A stretch of 64,000 nt of DNA from Limimaricola cinnabarinus (GTDB lineage Bacteria; Pseudomonadota; Alphaproteobacteria; Rhodobacterales; Rhodobacteraceae). A model generated the notes under the pieces. The model saw nothing but the letters and a program-made list of their open reading frames with translations. It was not told the DNA's origin and searched no databases. The stretch spans positions 87,489 through 151,488 of the forward strand of contig NZ_KZ304957.1 of NCBI RefSeq assembly GCF_002723615.1. Direction: 5' to 3'. The position numbers and the translations under genes were made by a program. Of the stretch, positions 57,437-64,000 are shown piece after piece (the first letter of the stretch is position 1; each line of letters opens with the position of its first letter).

Positions 57437-58330
57437 ATGACCTCGGACATCATGACGGTCGAGAAGGAAGAGGCGGCAGGCTGGTTTCGCAGCCTGCAAG
57501 AGGAGATCACCGCCGCCTTCGAGGCGCTGGAGCAAAGCCAGACGCAGGGGCCGATGTCGGATCGCGCGCCGGGCCGCTTCGAGATCACGCCGACGAAACG
57601 CACCGGGGATGACGGCGAGGATGCGGGCGGCGGGCGCATGTGCGTGATGCGCGGCGGCCGGGTGTTCGAGAAGGTCGGGGTCAATGTCTCGACCGTCTAT
57701 GGCACGCTCGGGCAGGCGGCGCAGGCCTCCATGGCCGCGCGCGGCGTGCCCGGCATCGAGGAGGACCCGCGCTTCTGGGCCTCGGGCATCAGCCTTGTCG
57801 CGCATATGCAGAACCCGCATGTTCCGGCGGTCCACATGAACACCCGCATGTTCTGGACGCCGGGTGCGTGGTGGTTCGGCGGTGGCGCCGATCTCAACCC
57901 TTGCATCGAATACGCCGAGGACACGGCGCATTTCCACGACACGCTGAAGCGCCATCTCGACCCGCACGGGGCCGATCTCTACCCCAGCCTCAAGGACTGG
58001 GCCGACGAGTATTTCTACATCCCGCACCGCAAGCGCGCGCGCGGCGTCGGCGGTGTCTTCATGGATGATCGCTGCACCGGCGACTGGCGCGCCGATTTCG
58101 CCCTGACGCAGGACATGGGCCGCGCCTTCCTGCCCGCATGGCTGCCGCTGGCCGAGACGCGCCGCGCCACGCCCTGGGACGAGGCCGACCGCGACACGCA
58201 GCTGCGCCATCGCGGGCTCTATGCGGAGTACAACCTCGTCTATGATCGCGGCACCAAGTTCGGGCTGGCCACCGGGCACGACCCGGACGCCGTGCTGATG
58301 AGCCTGCCGCCGCTGGCGAAATGGGCCTGA
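57437..58330 (+). CDS. hemF: Oxygen-dependent coproporphyrinogen-III oxidase
   Basis: A 297-residue aerobic heme-biosynthesis enzyme turning coproporphyrinogen III into protoporphyrinogen IX. Diagnostic segments are VFEKVGVNVSTVYG, VPAVHMNTRMFWTPGAWWFGGGADLNPCI, YFYIPHRKRARGVGGVFMDD and RGLYAEYNLVYDRGTKFGL. Length is typical. It lies about 750 bp from hemE (opposite strand) and 1.9 kb from hemC, making a local heme gene group. Confidence 0.97.
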   Translation: MTSDIMTVEKEEAAGWFRSLQEEITAAFEALEQSQTQGPMSDRAPGRFEITPTKRTGDDGEDAGGGRMCVMRGGRVFEKVGVNVSTVYGTLGQAAQASMAARGVPGIEEDPRFWASGISLVAHMQNPHVPAVHMNTRMFWTPGAWWFGGGADLNPCIEYAEDTAHFHDTLKRHLDPHGADLYPSLKDWADEYFYIPHRKRARGVGGVFMDDRCTGDWRADFALTQDMGRAFLPAWLPLAETRRATPWDEADRDTQLRHRGLYAEYNLVYDRGTKFGLATGHDPDAVLMSLPPLAKWA

Positions 58331-58393
58331 TCTTCCAAGGGCTTTGACCGCTCGCCCGCGCCCGTGTCAGATGGGCGCGGGGAGGATCGCGGC

Positions 58394-59071
58394 ATGGTGA
58401 GAGACGAAAGCGACGCGCAGCGCGAGATGAGCTCGGCCGAGATCGGGGCGCTGGCGCATCTGTGGCGCGGCGAGGTCTACCGCTCGACCATCTGGCGCAC
58501 CCGGCTCGACACCACCACCAACTGGGCGGTGGTGACGCTGGGGATCGCGCTGTCGATCGCCTTCGCCTCGCGCGAGGCCTCGCCGCTGCCTCTCGTGCTC
58601 GTCGGCATCCTGATCCTGTTCTTCCTGATGCTGGAGGCGCGGCGCTACCGCTACTTCAACGTCTGGCGCGCGCGCTGCCGCTGGATGGAGACGCATTTCT
58701 ACGCGCCGATGCTGCAGGACGGCAATCTGCGGCTGGGCGAGGGCTGGCAGCGCGAGCTGGCCGAGGATTACTGGGTGCCGCGCTACCACGTCTCGTTCCG
58801 GGTCTCGGTCGGGCGGCGCATCCGGCGCAATTACCTGTGGATCCTGCTGATCCAGTCGGCCGCCTATATCGGCAAGCTGATCGTGCATCCGACGCCGGTG
58901 GAGAACTTGGAGATGTTCGTGGACCGGGCCGATATCGGCCCGGTGCCGGGGCTCATCGTGCTGGCCGCCGGGGCGTTCTACGTCCTTGCCTGGGCGGGCT
59001 GGGCCTTGCAGAGCTGGCTGCACGACCGGCGGCGCTGGGGTTCGACCCAGCGCCCCTCGGGCATGGGATAG
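58394..59071 (+). CDS. DUF2270 membrane protein
   Basis: A 225-residue protein with two N-terminal membrane helices (WAVVTLGIALSIAFAS and LPLVLVGILILFFLMLEARR), a cytoplasmic or periplasmic loop (YRYFNVWRARCRWMETHFYAPML), and further helices near the C-terminus (YLWILLIQSAAYIGKLIVH and GLIVLAAGAFYVLAWAGWAL). The EARRYRYFNVWRARCRWME segment is characteristic of DUF2270. GGGGAGGAT upstream fixes the ATG at 58394. Function unknown; it lies between hemF and hemE and ends 3 bp from the convergent hemE stop. Confidence 0.88.
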   Translation: MVRDESDAQREMSSAEIGALAHLWRGEVYRSTIWRTRLDTTTNWAVVTLGIALSIAFASREASPLPLVLVGILILFFLMLEARRYRYFNVWRARCRWMETHFYAPMLQDGNLRLGEGWQRELAEDYWVPRYHVSFRVSVGRRIRRNYLWILLIQSAAYIGKLIVHPTPVENLEMFVDRADIGPVPGLIVLAAGAFYVLAWAGWALQSWLHDRRRWGSTQRPSGMG

Positions 59072-59074
59072 GCC

Positions 59075-60127
59075 TCAGCGCGTCTCGCGCAGCGTCTCGA
59101 TCATCAGCGCCACGTTCTCGGGGTCGGCATCGGGCGTGATGCCGTGGCCGAGGTTGAACACATGCGGGCCTTTCGAGAGCGCGTCGCGGATGCGCCGCGT
59201 CTCGTCGATCAGGTCCTGCCCGCCCGTGACCATGTGGCGGCTGGCGAGGTTGCCCTGCACGCAGGCGATGGGCTGGACATGCTCGGCCGCCCATTCGGGG
59301 CTCACCGCGTCGTCGATGGCGATGCAGTCGGCGCCGATGGCGCGCGCGGCATCGGCAAAGCGCGTCCCCGCGCCGCGCGGAAAGGCGATGACCGGAAGGC
59401 CGGGGTGGCGCGCCTTGAGCGCGGCGGTGATCCGCGCCATCGGCGCGATGGAATAGCGGTCGAGATCGTCGCCCTTGAGCGATCCGGCCCAGCTGTCGAA
59501 CAGCTTGACCACCTCGGCGCCCGCCGCGACCTGCGCGGAGAGGTATTCGATCGTCGCTTCGGTAATCCGCTCGATCAGCGCCTCGAACTCGGCCCGGTTT
59601 TCGTCCTTCAGCGCATGGGCCGGGCCCTGATCGGGCGTGCCGCGCCCGGCGATCATGTAGGTCGCCACCGTCCATGGCGCGCCGGCAAAGCCGATCAGCG
59701 TCGTCTCGCGCGGCAACTCGCGCGAAAGGATCTTCACCGTCTCGTAGACCGGGGCGAGATGCTCATGGATCGCGTCGGCGGGCTTCAATGCCGCGACGCC
59801 GCCCTTTTCCATGATCGGCGACAGCCGCGGCCCCTCGCCGGTGACGAACCACAGGTCGAGGCCCAGCGCCTGCGGCACCAGCAGGATGTCGGCAAAGAGG
59901 ATCGAGGCATCGAAGCCGTAGCGGCGGATCGGCTGCAGCGTCACCTCGGCGGCAAGCTCGGGGTTGTAGCACAGCGACAGGAAATCGCCCGCCTTGGCCC
60001 GCGTCGCGCGGTATTCCGGCAAATAGCGCCCGGCCTGCCGCATCATCCAGATCGGCGGCACGGGCAGGGTTTCGCCCGCGAGGGCGCGCAGCAGAAGCTT
60101 CGACGGGGGGGTGGTGGCAATGCTCAT
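59075..60127 (-). CDS. hemE: Uroporphyrinogen decarboxylase
   Basis: A 350-residue enzyme making coproporphyrinogen III. The N-terminal signature [17 protein letters not shown] is intact, with the catalytic Asp in [18 protein letters not shown] and the second signature [25 protein letters not shown] and [18 protein letters not shown] end the fold. It is divergent from hemC across 125 bp, the usual paired arrangement in Rhodobacteraceae. Confidence 0.97.
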   Translation of the reverse strand: MSIATTPPSKLLLRALAGETLPVPPIWMMRQAGRYLPEYRATRAKAGDFLSLCYNPELAAEVTLQPIRRYGFDASILFADILLVPQALGLDLWFVTGEGPRLSPIMEKGGVAALKPADAIHEHLAPVYETVKILSRELPRETTLIGFAGAPWTVATYMIAGRGTPDQGPAHALKDENRAEFEALIERITEATIEYLSAQVAAGAEVVKLFDSWAGSLKGDDLDRYSIAPMARITAALKARHPGLPVIAFPRGAGTRFADAARAIGADCIAIDDAVSPEWAAEHVQPIACVQGNLASRHMVTGGQDLIDETRRIRDALSKGPHVFNLGHGITPDADPENVALMIETLRETR

Positions 60128-60252
60128 GCATCCTCGTCCCGCCCCGGGCGGGCAAAGTCAAGCCGGGCGGGGCCGCGGCAGGCGGTCGCGGTTGCCGCGC
60201 GCGCGGCCCGCACGTGTTGCCGCGCCCGCGGCCTGCGCGTAGAGACAGGCGC

Positions 60253-61197
60253 ATGACCCATGCTCTTCCCACCCCCGCCCAACCGCTTCGCATCGGCACC
60301 CGCGGCTCGCCGCTGGCGCTGGCGCAGGCCAACGAGACCCGCGCGCTTCTCGGGCGGGCCTGGGATCTGCCCTCGGAGGCCTTCGAGGTGGTGGTCATCC
60401 GCACCACCGGCGACAGGGTGATCGACCGGCCGCTGAGCCAGATCGGCGGCAAGGGGCTGTTCACCAAGGAGATCGAGGACGCGCTGCTCGACGAAAGCAT
60501 CGACATCGCGGTGCATTCGATGAAGGACATGCCGGTCGCGCAGCCCGAGGGGCTGGTGCTCGACGGCTATCTGGAGCGCGAGGACCCGCGCGACGCCTTC
60601 GTCAGCCTCAAGCACGCCGCGATCCCCGACCTGCCCGAGGGCGCGACCGTCGGCACCTCGAGCCTGCGCCGCAAGTCGCAGATCCTCGCCCGGCGGCCCG
60701 ACCTGAAGGTGGTCGAGTTTCGCGGCAACGTGCAGACCCGGCTGAGAAAGCTCGGCGACGAGGTGGCCGAGGCGACCTTCCTCGCCATGGCGGGGCTGAA
60801 CCGGCTGCGCATGCTCGGCGAGGTGCCGGCCACGGCGATCGGCGAGGACGAGATGCTGCCCGCCATCGCGCAAGGTGCGATCGGCATCGAGCGGCGCGGC
60901 GCGGATACCCGCGTGGCGGCGCTTCTGGAGCCGATCCACCACGAGGAAACCGCGCAGCGGCTGGCCTGCGAGCGCGCCTTTCTCGCCGCGCTCGACGGCT
61001 CGTGCCAGACGCCGATCGCGGGGCTGGCGGAGCTGTCGGAGGGGCGCTTGCGCTTTCGCGGCGAGATCCTGCGCCCCGACGGCTCGGAGGTGCTGGCCGA
61101 GGCGGGCGATTGCGCCATCGCCGATGGCGCGGATCTGGGCCGCGAGCTGGGCGAGGCGCTGCGCCGCATCGCCGGGCCGGGCTTCTTCAGCCTCTGA
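60253..61197 (+). CDS. hemC: Hydroxymethylbilane synthase
   Basis: A 314-residue porphobilinogen deaminase. Domain 1 shows RIGTRGSPLALAQANETRALL and VHSMKDMPV; the dipyrromethane cofactor cysteine is in LDGSCQTPIAGLAEL; GTSSLRRKSQI and FRGNVQTRLRKL bind substrate acetate and propionate groups. The ATG at 60253 is chosen because the protein then begins close to the first strand. Divergent from hemE; a hairpin follows the stop. Confidence 0.97.
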   Translation: MTHALPTPAQPLRIGTRGSPLALAQANETRALLGRAWDLPSEAFEVVVIRTTGDRVIDRPLSQIGGKGLFTKEIEDALLDESIDIAVHSMKDMPVAQPEGLVLDGYLEREDPRDAFVSLKHAAIPDLPEGATVGTSSLRRKSQILARRPDLKVVEFRGNVQTRLRKLGDEVAEATFLAMAGLNRLRMLGEVPATAIGEDEMLPAIAQGAIGIERRGADTRVAALLEPIHHEETAQRLACERAFLAALDGSCQTPIAGLAELSEGRLRFRGEILRPDGSEVLAEAGDCAIADGADLGRELGEALRRIAGPGFFSL

Positions 61198-61202
61198 AAA
61201 GG

Positions 61203-61225
61203 GCCGCGCGCATTTCGCGCGCGGC
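61203..61225. terminator. Hairpin between hemC and the cytochrome P460 remnant
   Basis: GCCGCGCGC (61203-61211) pairs with GCGCGCGGC (61217-61225) around ATTTC, between convergent genes. Confidence 0.6.
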
Positions 61226-61232
61226 GTCCCGT

Positions 61233-61625
61233 TCACTCCATCATCATCGTGCCCATGTCGGCATCGGTGGTGAAGAGGTAGTTGTCGCCCGCGTTCTGGT
61301 GGCAGGCGATGCAGCCCGCATCGGCGTTCTTGCCCACCAGACCGGCCAGCGACATGCCCTTGGGGTTCTGGTCGAGCGATCCGTCGGGCAGGTACTTGGC
61401 GTAGAACCAGTTGCCCGTCTCGTCGTCATAGCCCGCCTCGCGCATGAACATCACCGTCACCGCGCCGAGATGTTCTTCGGGCGCGCCCAGCACCTCGTCC
61501 ACCGTCACCCCCTCGGGGCCGTAGTTGCGCTTGACCACCAGCGCGCCCTCATGGCCGTCGATCGTGGCGCTGGAATAGAAGGTCTCGAGCATCATCCCAT
61601 GCGGGTCGGTGCCCGGATAGGGCAT
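61233..61625 (-). pseudogene. Cytochrome P460 family gene, 5' end missing at the island junction
   Basis: The 130 remaining residues contain the heme-binding CIACHQ, a GxDPHGMMLETFYS-like opening, GALVVKRNYGPEGVTVDEVLG, WFYAKYLPDG and NAGDNYLFT, typical of the C-terminal two thirds of cytochrome P460/c'-beta proteins, which are exported. The signal peptide and first strands are absent: the in-frame ATG at 61625 lies right where host-like GC sequence ends, and an in-frame TGA is five codons upstream. The protein could not be exported for heme attachment, so the gene is probably inactivated. Confidence 0.7.
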
Positions 61626-61765
61626 TGAATTCCTATATCATGTGTTCTCATGTAATCGCGCTATCCGCGCAAGTCCCATGCAAACAACAGACTGACGTTC
61701 TCAGGGGGTATCATTCATTCTCAGGCCATACTATACCTAGAGGTGGATTGGGCGGGGGATAGAAT

Positions 61766-62956
61766 ATGGCGGCCCTGAATAAGCTGAGTGCGGTCGAGGT
61801 GAGGGCCAAGGGGCCGGGCAAGTACTCTGACGGGGGCGGCCTCTGGCTGCACAAGCGCGAGGACGGTGGAGCGCAGTGGGTGCTCCGGGTCACTGTTCAT
61901 GGTCGGCGCAGAGAGATGGGCCTTGGCCGCTTGTCTGACGTTCCGCTCAAGGAGGCCCGCGCGCAGGCTGAGAAGTGGCGAGCCATGGTGCGGAGGGGGC
62001 AGGACCCGATCAAGGAGCGCGAGCGCCAGAGGCGGGAAGCCGCACGTCCTGAGAACACGCTTCAGAACATCGCGCTCGATGCATTCGAGAGTCGCAAGGC
62101 AGAGCTAAAGGGCGACGGGAAAGCGGGACGTTGGTTCTCGCCTCTCGAACTCCACGTCCTGCCCAAGCTGGGAAAGATCCCGGTCGAGGAACTGGACCAG
62201 CAGGACATCAAGAACGCTCTCATGCCCATCTGGCATTCGAAGGCAGACACCGCACGCAAAGCCATGAACCGGCTGAGCATCGTCATGAAACACGCGGCGG
62301 CGCTGGGCCTGAACGTGGATCTGCAAGCTCCAGACAAGGCGAAGGCCCTTCTCGGAAAAACACGGCATATCGCGAAGAACATTCCGTCCATGCCCTGGCA
62401 GGAGGTCCCGGCGTTCTATGCAACGCTTGAAGATCCGACTGTCACGCATTTGGCGCTGCGGCTGCTGATCCTCACGGGCCTCCGTTCCCGTCCTCTCCGC
62501 CATATCCGCTTGGATGAGATTGACGGCGATGTTTGGACCGTGCCGGGTGAGAGCCTGAAGGGCCGCAAGGGCAAGACCGAGGACTTCCGGGTGCCATTGT
62601 CGCGAGAGGCACTAGAGGTCATCGAGCAAGCGAAGCCATTCGAGCGAGGCGGCTACCTTTTTCCTTCGTCGCGCCAAGGCGTCATCAGCGATGCTGCCAT
62701 GTCACGTCTGATGGAGCGGCGGGGAATGCCAGAGCGTCCCCACGGTTTTCGGTCAAGTCTTCGGACATGGCTAGCAGAAGCGACAGATGCTCCATACGAG
62801 GTCGCGGAGACCGTCTTGCAGCATGTTGTTGGGACAGCGGTGCAACGGACTTACAACCGCACTGACTACCTTGATCAGCGGCGAGTGCTGATGGAGCGCT
62901 GGGCGCAACTCGTAACTGGCGAGGGGGCCGGCAAGGTTGTGCAGCTTGCTCGGTAA
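61766..62956 (+). CDS. P4-type tyrosine recombinase/integrase
   Basis: A 396-residue integrase. N-terminal arm-binding DUF4102 domain (KLSAVEVRAKGPGKYSDGGGLWLHKR), a core-binding SAM-like domain (about 95-195), then the catalytic domain: Arg in ILTGLRSRPLRHIRLDEID, Lys in ESLKGRKGKTEDFRVPLS, HGFRSSLRTW, the second His in LQHVVG and the nucleophile Tyr363 in TYNRTDYLDQR. All catalytic residues are present, so it looks active. It sits immediately inside the island's left junction, the normal place for such genes. No strong ribosome site is evident before the ATG. Confidence 0.93.
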   Translation: MAALNKLSAVEVRAKGPGKYSDGGGLWLHKREDGGAQWVLRVTVHGRRREMGLGRLSDVPLKEARAQAEKWRAMVRRGQDPIKERERQRREAARPENTLQNIALDAFESRKAELKGDGKAGRWFSPLELHVLPKLGKIPVEELDQQDIKNALMPIWHSKADTARKAMNRLSIVMKHAAALGLNVDLQAPDKAKALLGKTRHIAKNIPSMPWQEVPAFYATLEDPTVTHLALRLLILTGLRSRPLRHIRLDEIDGDVWTVPGESLKGRKGKTEDFRVPLSREALEVIEQAKPFERGGYLFPSSRQGVISDAAMSRLMERRGMPERPHGFRSSLRTWLAEATDAPYEVAETVLQHVVGTAVQRTYNRTDYLDQRRVLMERWAQLVTGEGAGKVVQLAR

Positions 62957-63031
62957 CGGATCGTTAACCACGGTTAAACCGGGCCTCTGTATGCCGTGTG
63001 TCGAGGCAACGACAACACGAGAGCAGACACC

Positions 63032-63235
63032 ATGAACGACAAGATCCTTCGCCGCGCCGCCGTGGAAGAGATGACCGGACTGAGCCGCAGCACCCTGTAC
63101 CGCATGATGGACCGGGGCGAGTTCCCCCGCCCAGCGCGGATCGGTCAACGTGCCGTAGGCTGGCGGCAATCGGTCATAGCTCAGTGGATAGAGATGGGAG
63201 CGACCAGCAGTGACAAAAAGCCTTCCGCTCTTTGA
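63032..63235 (+). CDS. AlpA-like helix-turn-helix regulator / excisionase
   Basis: A 67-residue MerR-like winged helix protein, MNDKILRRAAVEEMTGLSRS, with the AlpA motif LSRSTLYRMMDRGEFPRPARIGQRAVGWRQSVIAQWIE. AlpA proteins of P4-like islands activate the integrase or act as excisionase, often in response to DNA damage. It lies 75 bp after the integrase and overlaps the next gene by 26 bp. Confidence 0.88.
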   Translation: MNDKILRRAAVEEMTGLSRSTLYRMMDRGEFPRPARIGQRAVGWRQSVIAQWIEMGATSSDKKPSAL

Positions 63236-63905
63236 TGACAGCGGGTTCGTGGAAAACCCAGGAGCGCTTCTATTCGGCTTCATGGTGTACCCAGAGTGCG
63301 AGCGCAGTGCGCGGCAGTTCTCTCAGATTATCGTGCAGGAGAATCAGGCCTGGATCGCGGGGAGCGAATATCGAGAAGGAACTCTTTTCCGAGCGGTGAT
63401 GGGGGCGGTTAACATGCCGCTCTTAACATTAGTCGGTGAGATGGCGCTACAGCTCGTAGAGGACCACCTGAATGGAAAGGCGTACAGCAAATCGAAAGCC
63501 GCTCACGTGGTTCATGAGATGTTTGCGAAGCGCAGGACGGAGGATGGAGGATCGTATCCTAGGGAGCCGCGTAGGCTGGGAAGAGCTTTTTCTCAATATT
63601 CCTCTGTGGCGCACCTATGGGCTGCAGTAGGAATTGCTCGATCCGACGGGCGCGGTGGATCGAGCGTGGGCGGCAGAACGATCAACAGCATGATGCTCAG
63701 CAGGGAAATACTGGCAGAGGTTCTGGTAAATTCTGAGATGCTGAGCGATGTGCTGACGAAGGCCAGCGGGGATGATTGCCGTTGGACGGCGCTGCCCGGC
63801 TTGGCTCGATTTTATGATCCTTCTCGCGACTACTCTGTCAGCACGCTAGAACATCCGGGGATATCCGAAGCCTTGGCAACTTACAGGGCCCGGAGCGGTC
63901 GCTAG
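63210..63905 (+). CDS. Unknown island protein
   Basis: A 231-residue protein read from GTG at 63210, overlapping alpA by 26 bp; a later start is possible. It has no signal peptide or membrane helix. Visible features: LLFGFMVYPECERSARQFSQIIVQENQAW near the start, a mixed middle (GAVNMPLLTLVGEMALQLVEDHLNG), and a serine/glycine-rich VGIARSDGRGGSSVGGRTINSMM. I recognise no catalytic motif. Position next to AlpA suggests an early island gene. A terminator-like hairpin follows 9 bp after the stop. Confidence 0.62.
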   Translation: MTKSLPLFDDSGFVENPGALLFGFMVYPECERSARQFSQIIVQENQAWIAGSEYREGTLFRAVMGAVNMPLLTLVGEMALQLVEDHLNGKAYSKSKAAHVVHEMFAKRRTEDGGSYPREPRRLGRAFSQYSSVAHLWAAVGIARSDGRGGSSVGGRTINSMMLSREILAEVLVNSEMLSDVLTKASGDDCRWTALPGLARFYDPSRDYSVSTLEHPGISEALATYRARSGR

Positions 63906-63914
63906 AGTAGAGGG

Positions 63915-63936
63915 GCGGGCAATCTGAATTGCCCGC
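63915..63936 (+). terminator. Terminator after the unknown island gene
   Basis: GCGGGCAAT (63915-63923) pairs perfectly with ATTGCCCGC (63928-63936), loop CTGA; a short ATT follows. Confidence 0.7.
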
Positions 63937-63960
63937 ATTATGCGGCGGAAACAGGCCTGT

Positions 63961-63998
63961 TAGATCAATTCGTGTCAGATAGACGCGAGGTTGATCTA
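63961..63998. repeat. Inverted repeat at the right edge
   Basis: TAGATCAA (63961-63968) and TTGATCTA (63991-63998) are perfect 8-bp arms 22 bp apart. It may be an operator, or part of the next gene's leader (an ATG ends at 64000). Confidence 0.45.
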
Positions 63999-64000
63999 TG

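Larger units (their letters stand above)
61626..64000 (+). mobile_element. Integrase end of a genomic island, continuing past the window
   Basis: From 61626 the sequence becomes less GC-rich, and carries a tyrosine integrase, an AlpA-like regulator and an unknown gene, all on one strand. The left limit coincides with the broken 5' end of the P460 gene. The other end, and any direct repeat, lies beyond 64000. Integration within a gene rather than a tRNA is unusual for this integrase type; no tRNA gene is seen at the junction. Confidence 0.7.

Noticed and set aside
63172..63200. tRNA-like D-arm (ATAGCTCAGTGGATAGAG) near 63175
   Set aside because: It lies within the alpA coding sequence and encodes the conserved VIAQWIE segment; no anticodon arm or T-arm follows at the right spacing.

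Overview
The window is a high-GC chromosomal segment of an alphaproteobacterium, most likely a member of the Rhodobacteraceae. This rests on the ordered pckA / chvI-chvG-hprK-rapZ-EIIA(Man)-HPr block, the short SRP RNA, COQ9, the DUF6473, DUF1013 (TrcR-like) and DUF1244 families, and the many ATGA start/stop overlaps. The assignment is from gene content only, because no rRNA or tRNA gene is visible.

Layout. 1-5400: tsaC (cut by the left edge), a DmdC-like acyl-CoA dehydrogenase, a metallo-beta-lactamase-fold protein overlapping a dipeptide epimerase, a D-amino-acid aminotransferase and a DUF1992 protein. 5400-13200: DUF1244 and N-formylglutamate amidohydrolase, pyk, then rpmI-rplT and pheS-[TIR gene]-pheT. 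13240-15674: a complete 2.4-kb transposon with 25-bp inverted ends and a 9-bp target duplication, carrying a transposase and a GNAT acetyltransferase, inserted in the loop of the pheT terminator. 15700-25900: mscL, azoreductase, a ferritin-like protein, ald/lrp divergent pair, peroxiredoxin, rpsU, COQ9-quinone oxidoreductase, etfBA, DUF6473 and 3-hydroxybutyryl-CoA dehydrogenase. 25900-32400: the nitrogen-type PTS and ChvGI two-component block, divergent from pckA. 32400-42900: alpha/beta hydrolase, RNase T2, TrcR, PACE transporter, recR, ebfC, dnaX, DUF202, rsgA, SRP RNA, a HAD phosphatase and a 5'-nucleotidase. 43200-51140: SRPBCC protein, pheA, a membrane-anchored cytochrome c and a yejABEF-type peptide ABC transporter. 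51290-61200: FAH-family hydrolase, a D-Ala-D-Ala carboxypeptidase with a SPOR domain, HAD, clpS, rsmC-like methyltransferase, SDR, a lipoprotein, then the heme genes hemF, hemE and hemC around a DUF2270 membrane protein. 61230-64000: a 5'-truncated cytochrome P460 gene abutting the integrase end of a genomic island (integrase, AlpA-like regulator, unknown gene) that runs off the right edge.

Most of the window is core housekeeping, energy and envelope metabolism. The accessory signals are: (1) an AT-rich TIR-domain gene fitted exactly between pheS and pheT, 4 nt after pheS and overlapping the pheT start; (2) the transposon in the pheT terminator, which brings its own hairpins; and (3) the integrase island at the right. 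The first is the best candidate for an undescribed system: a possible NAD-cleaving immune effector embedded in an aminoacyl-tRNA synthetase operon.
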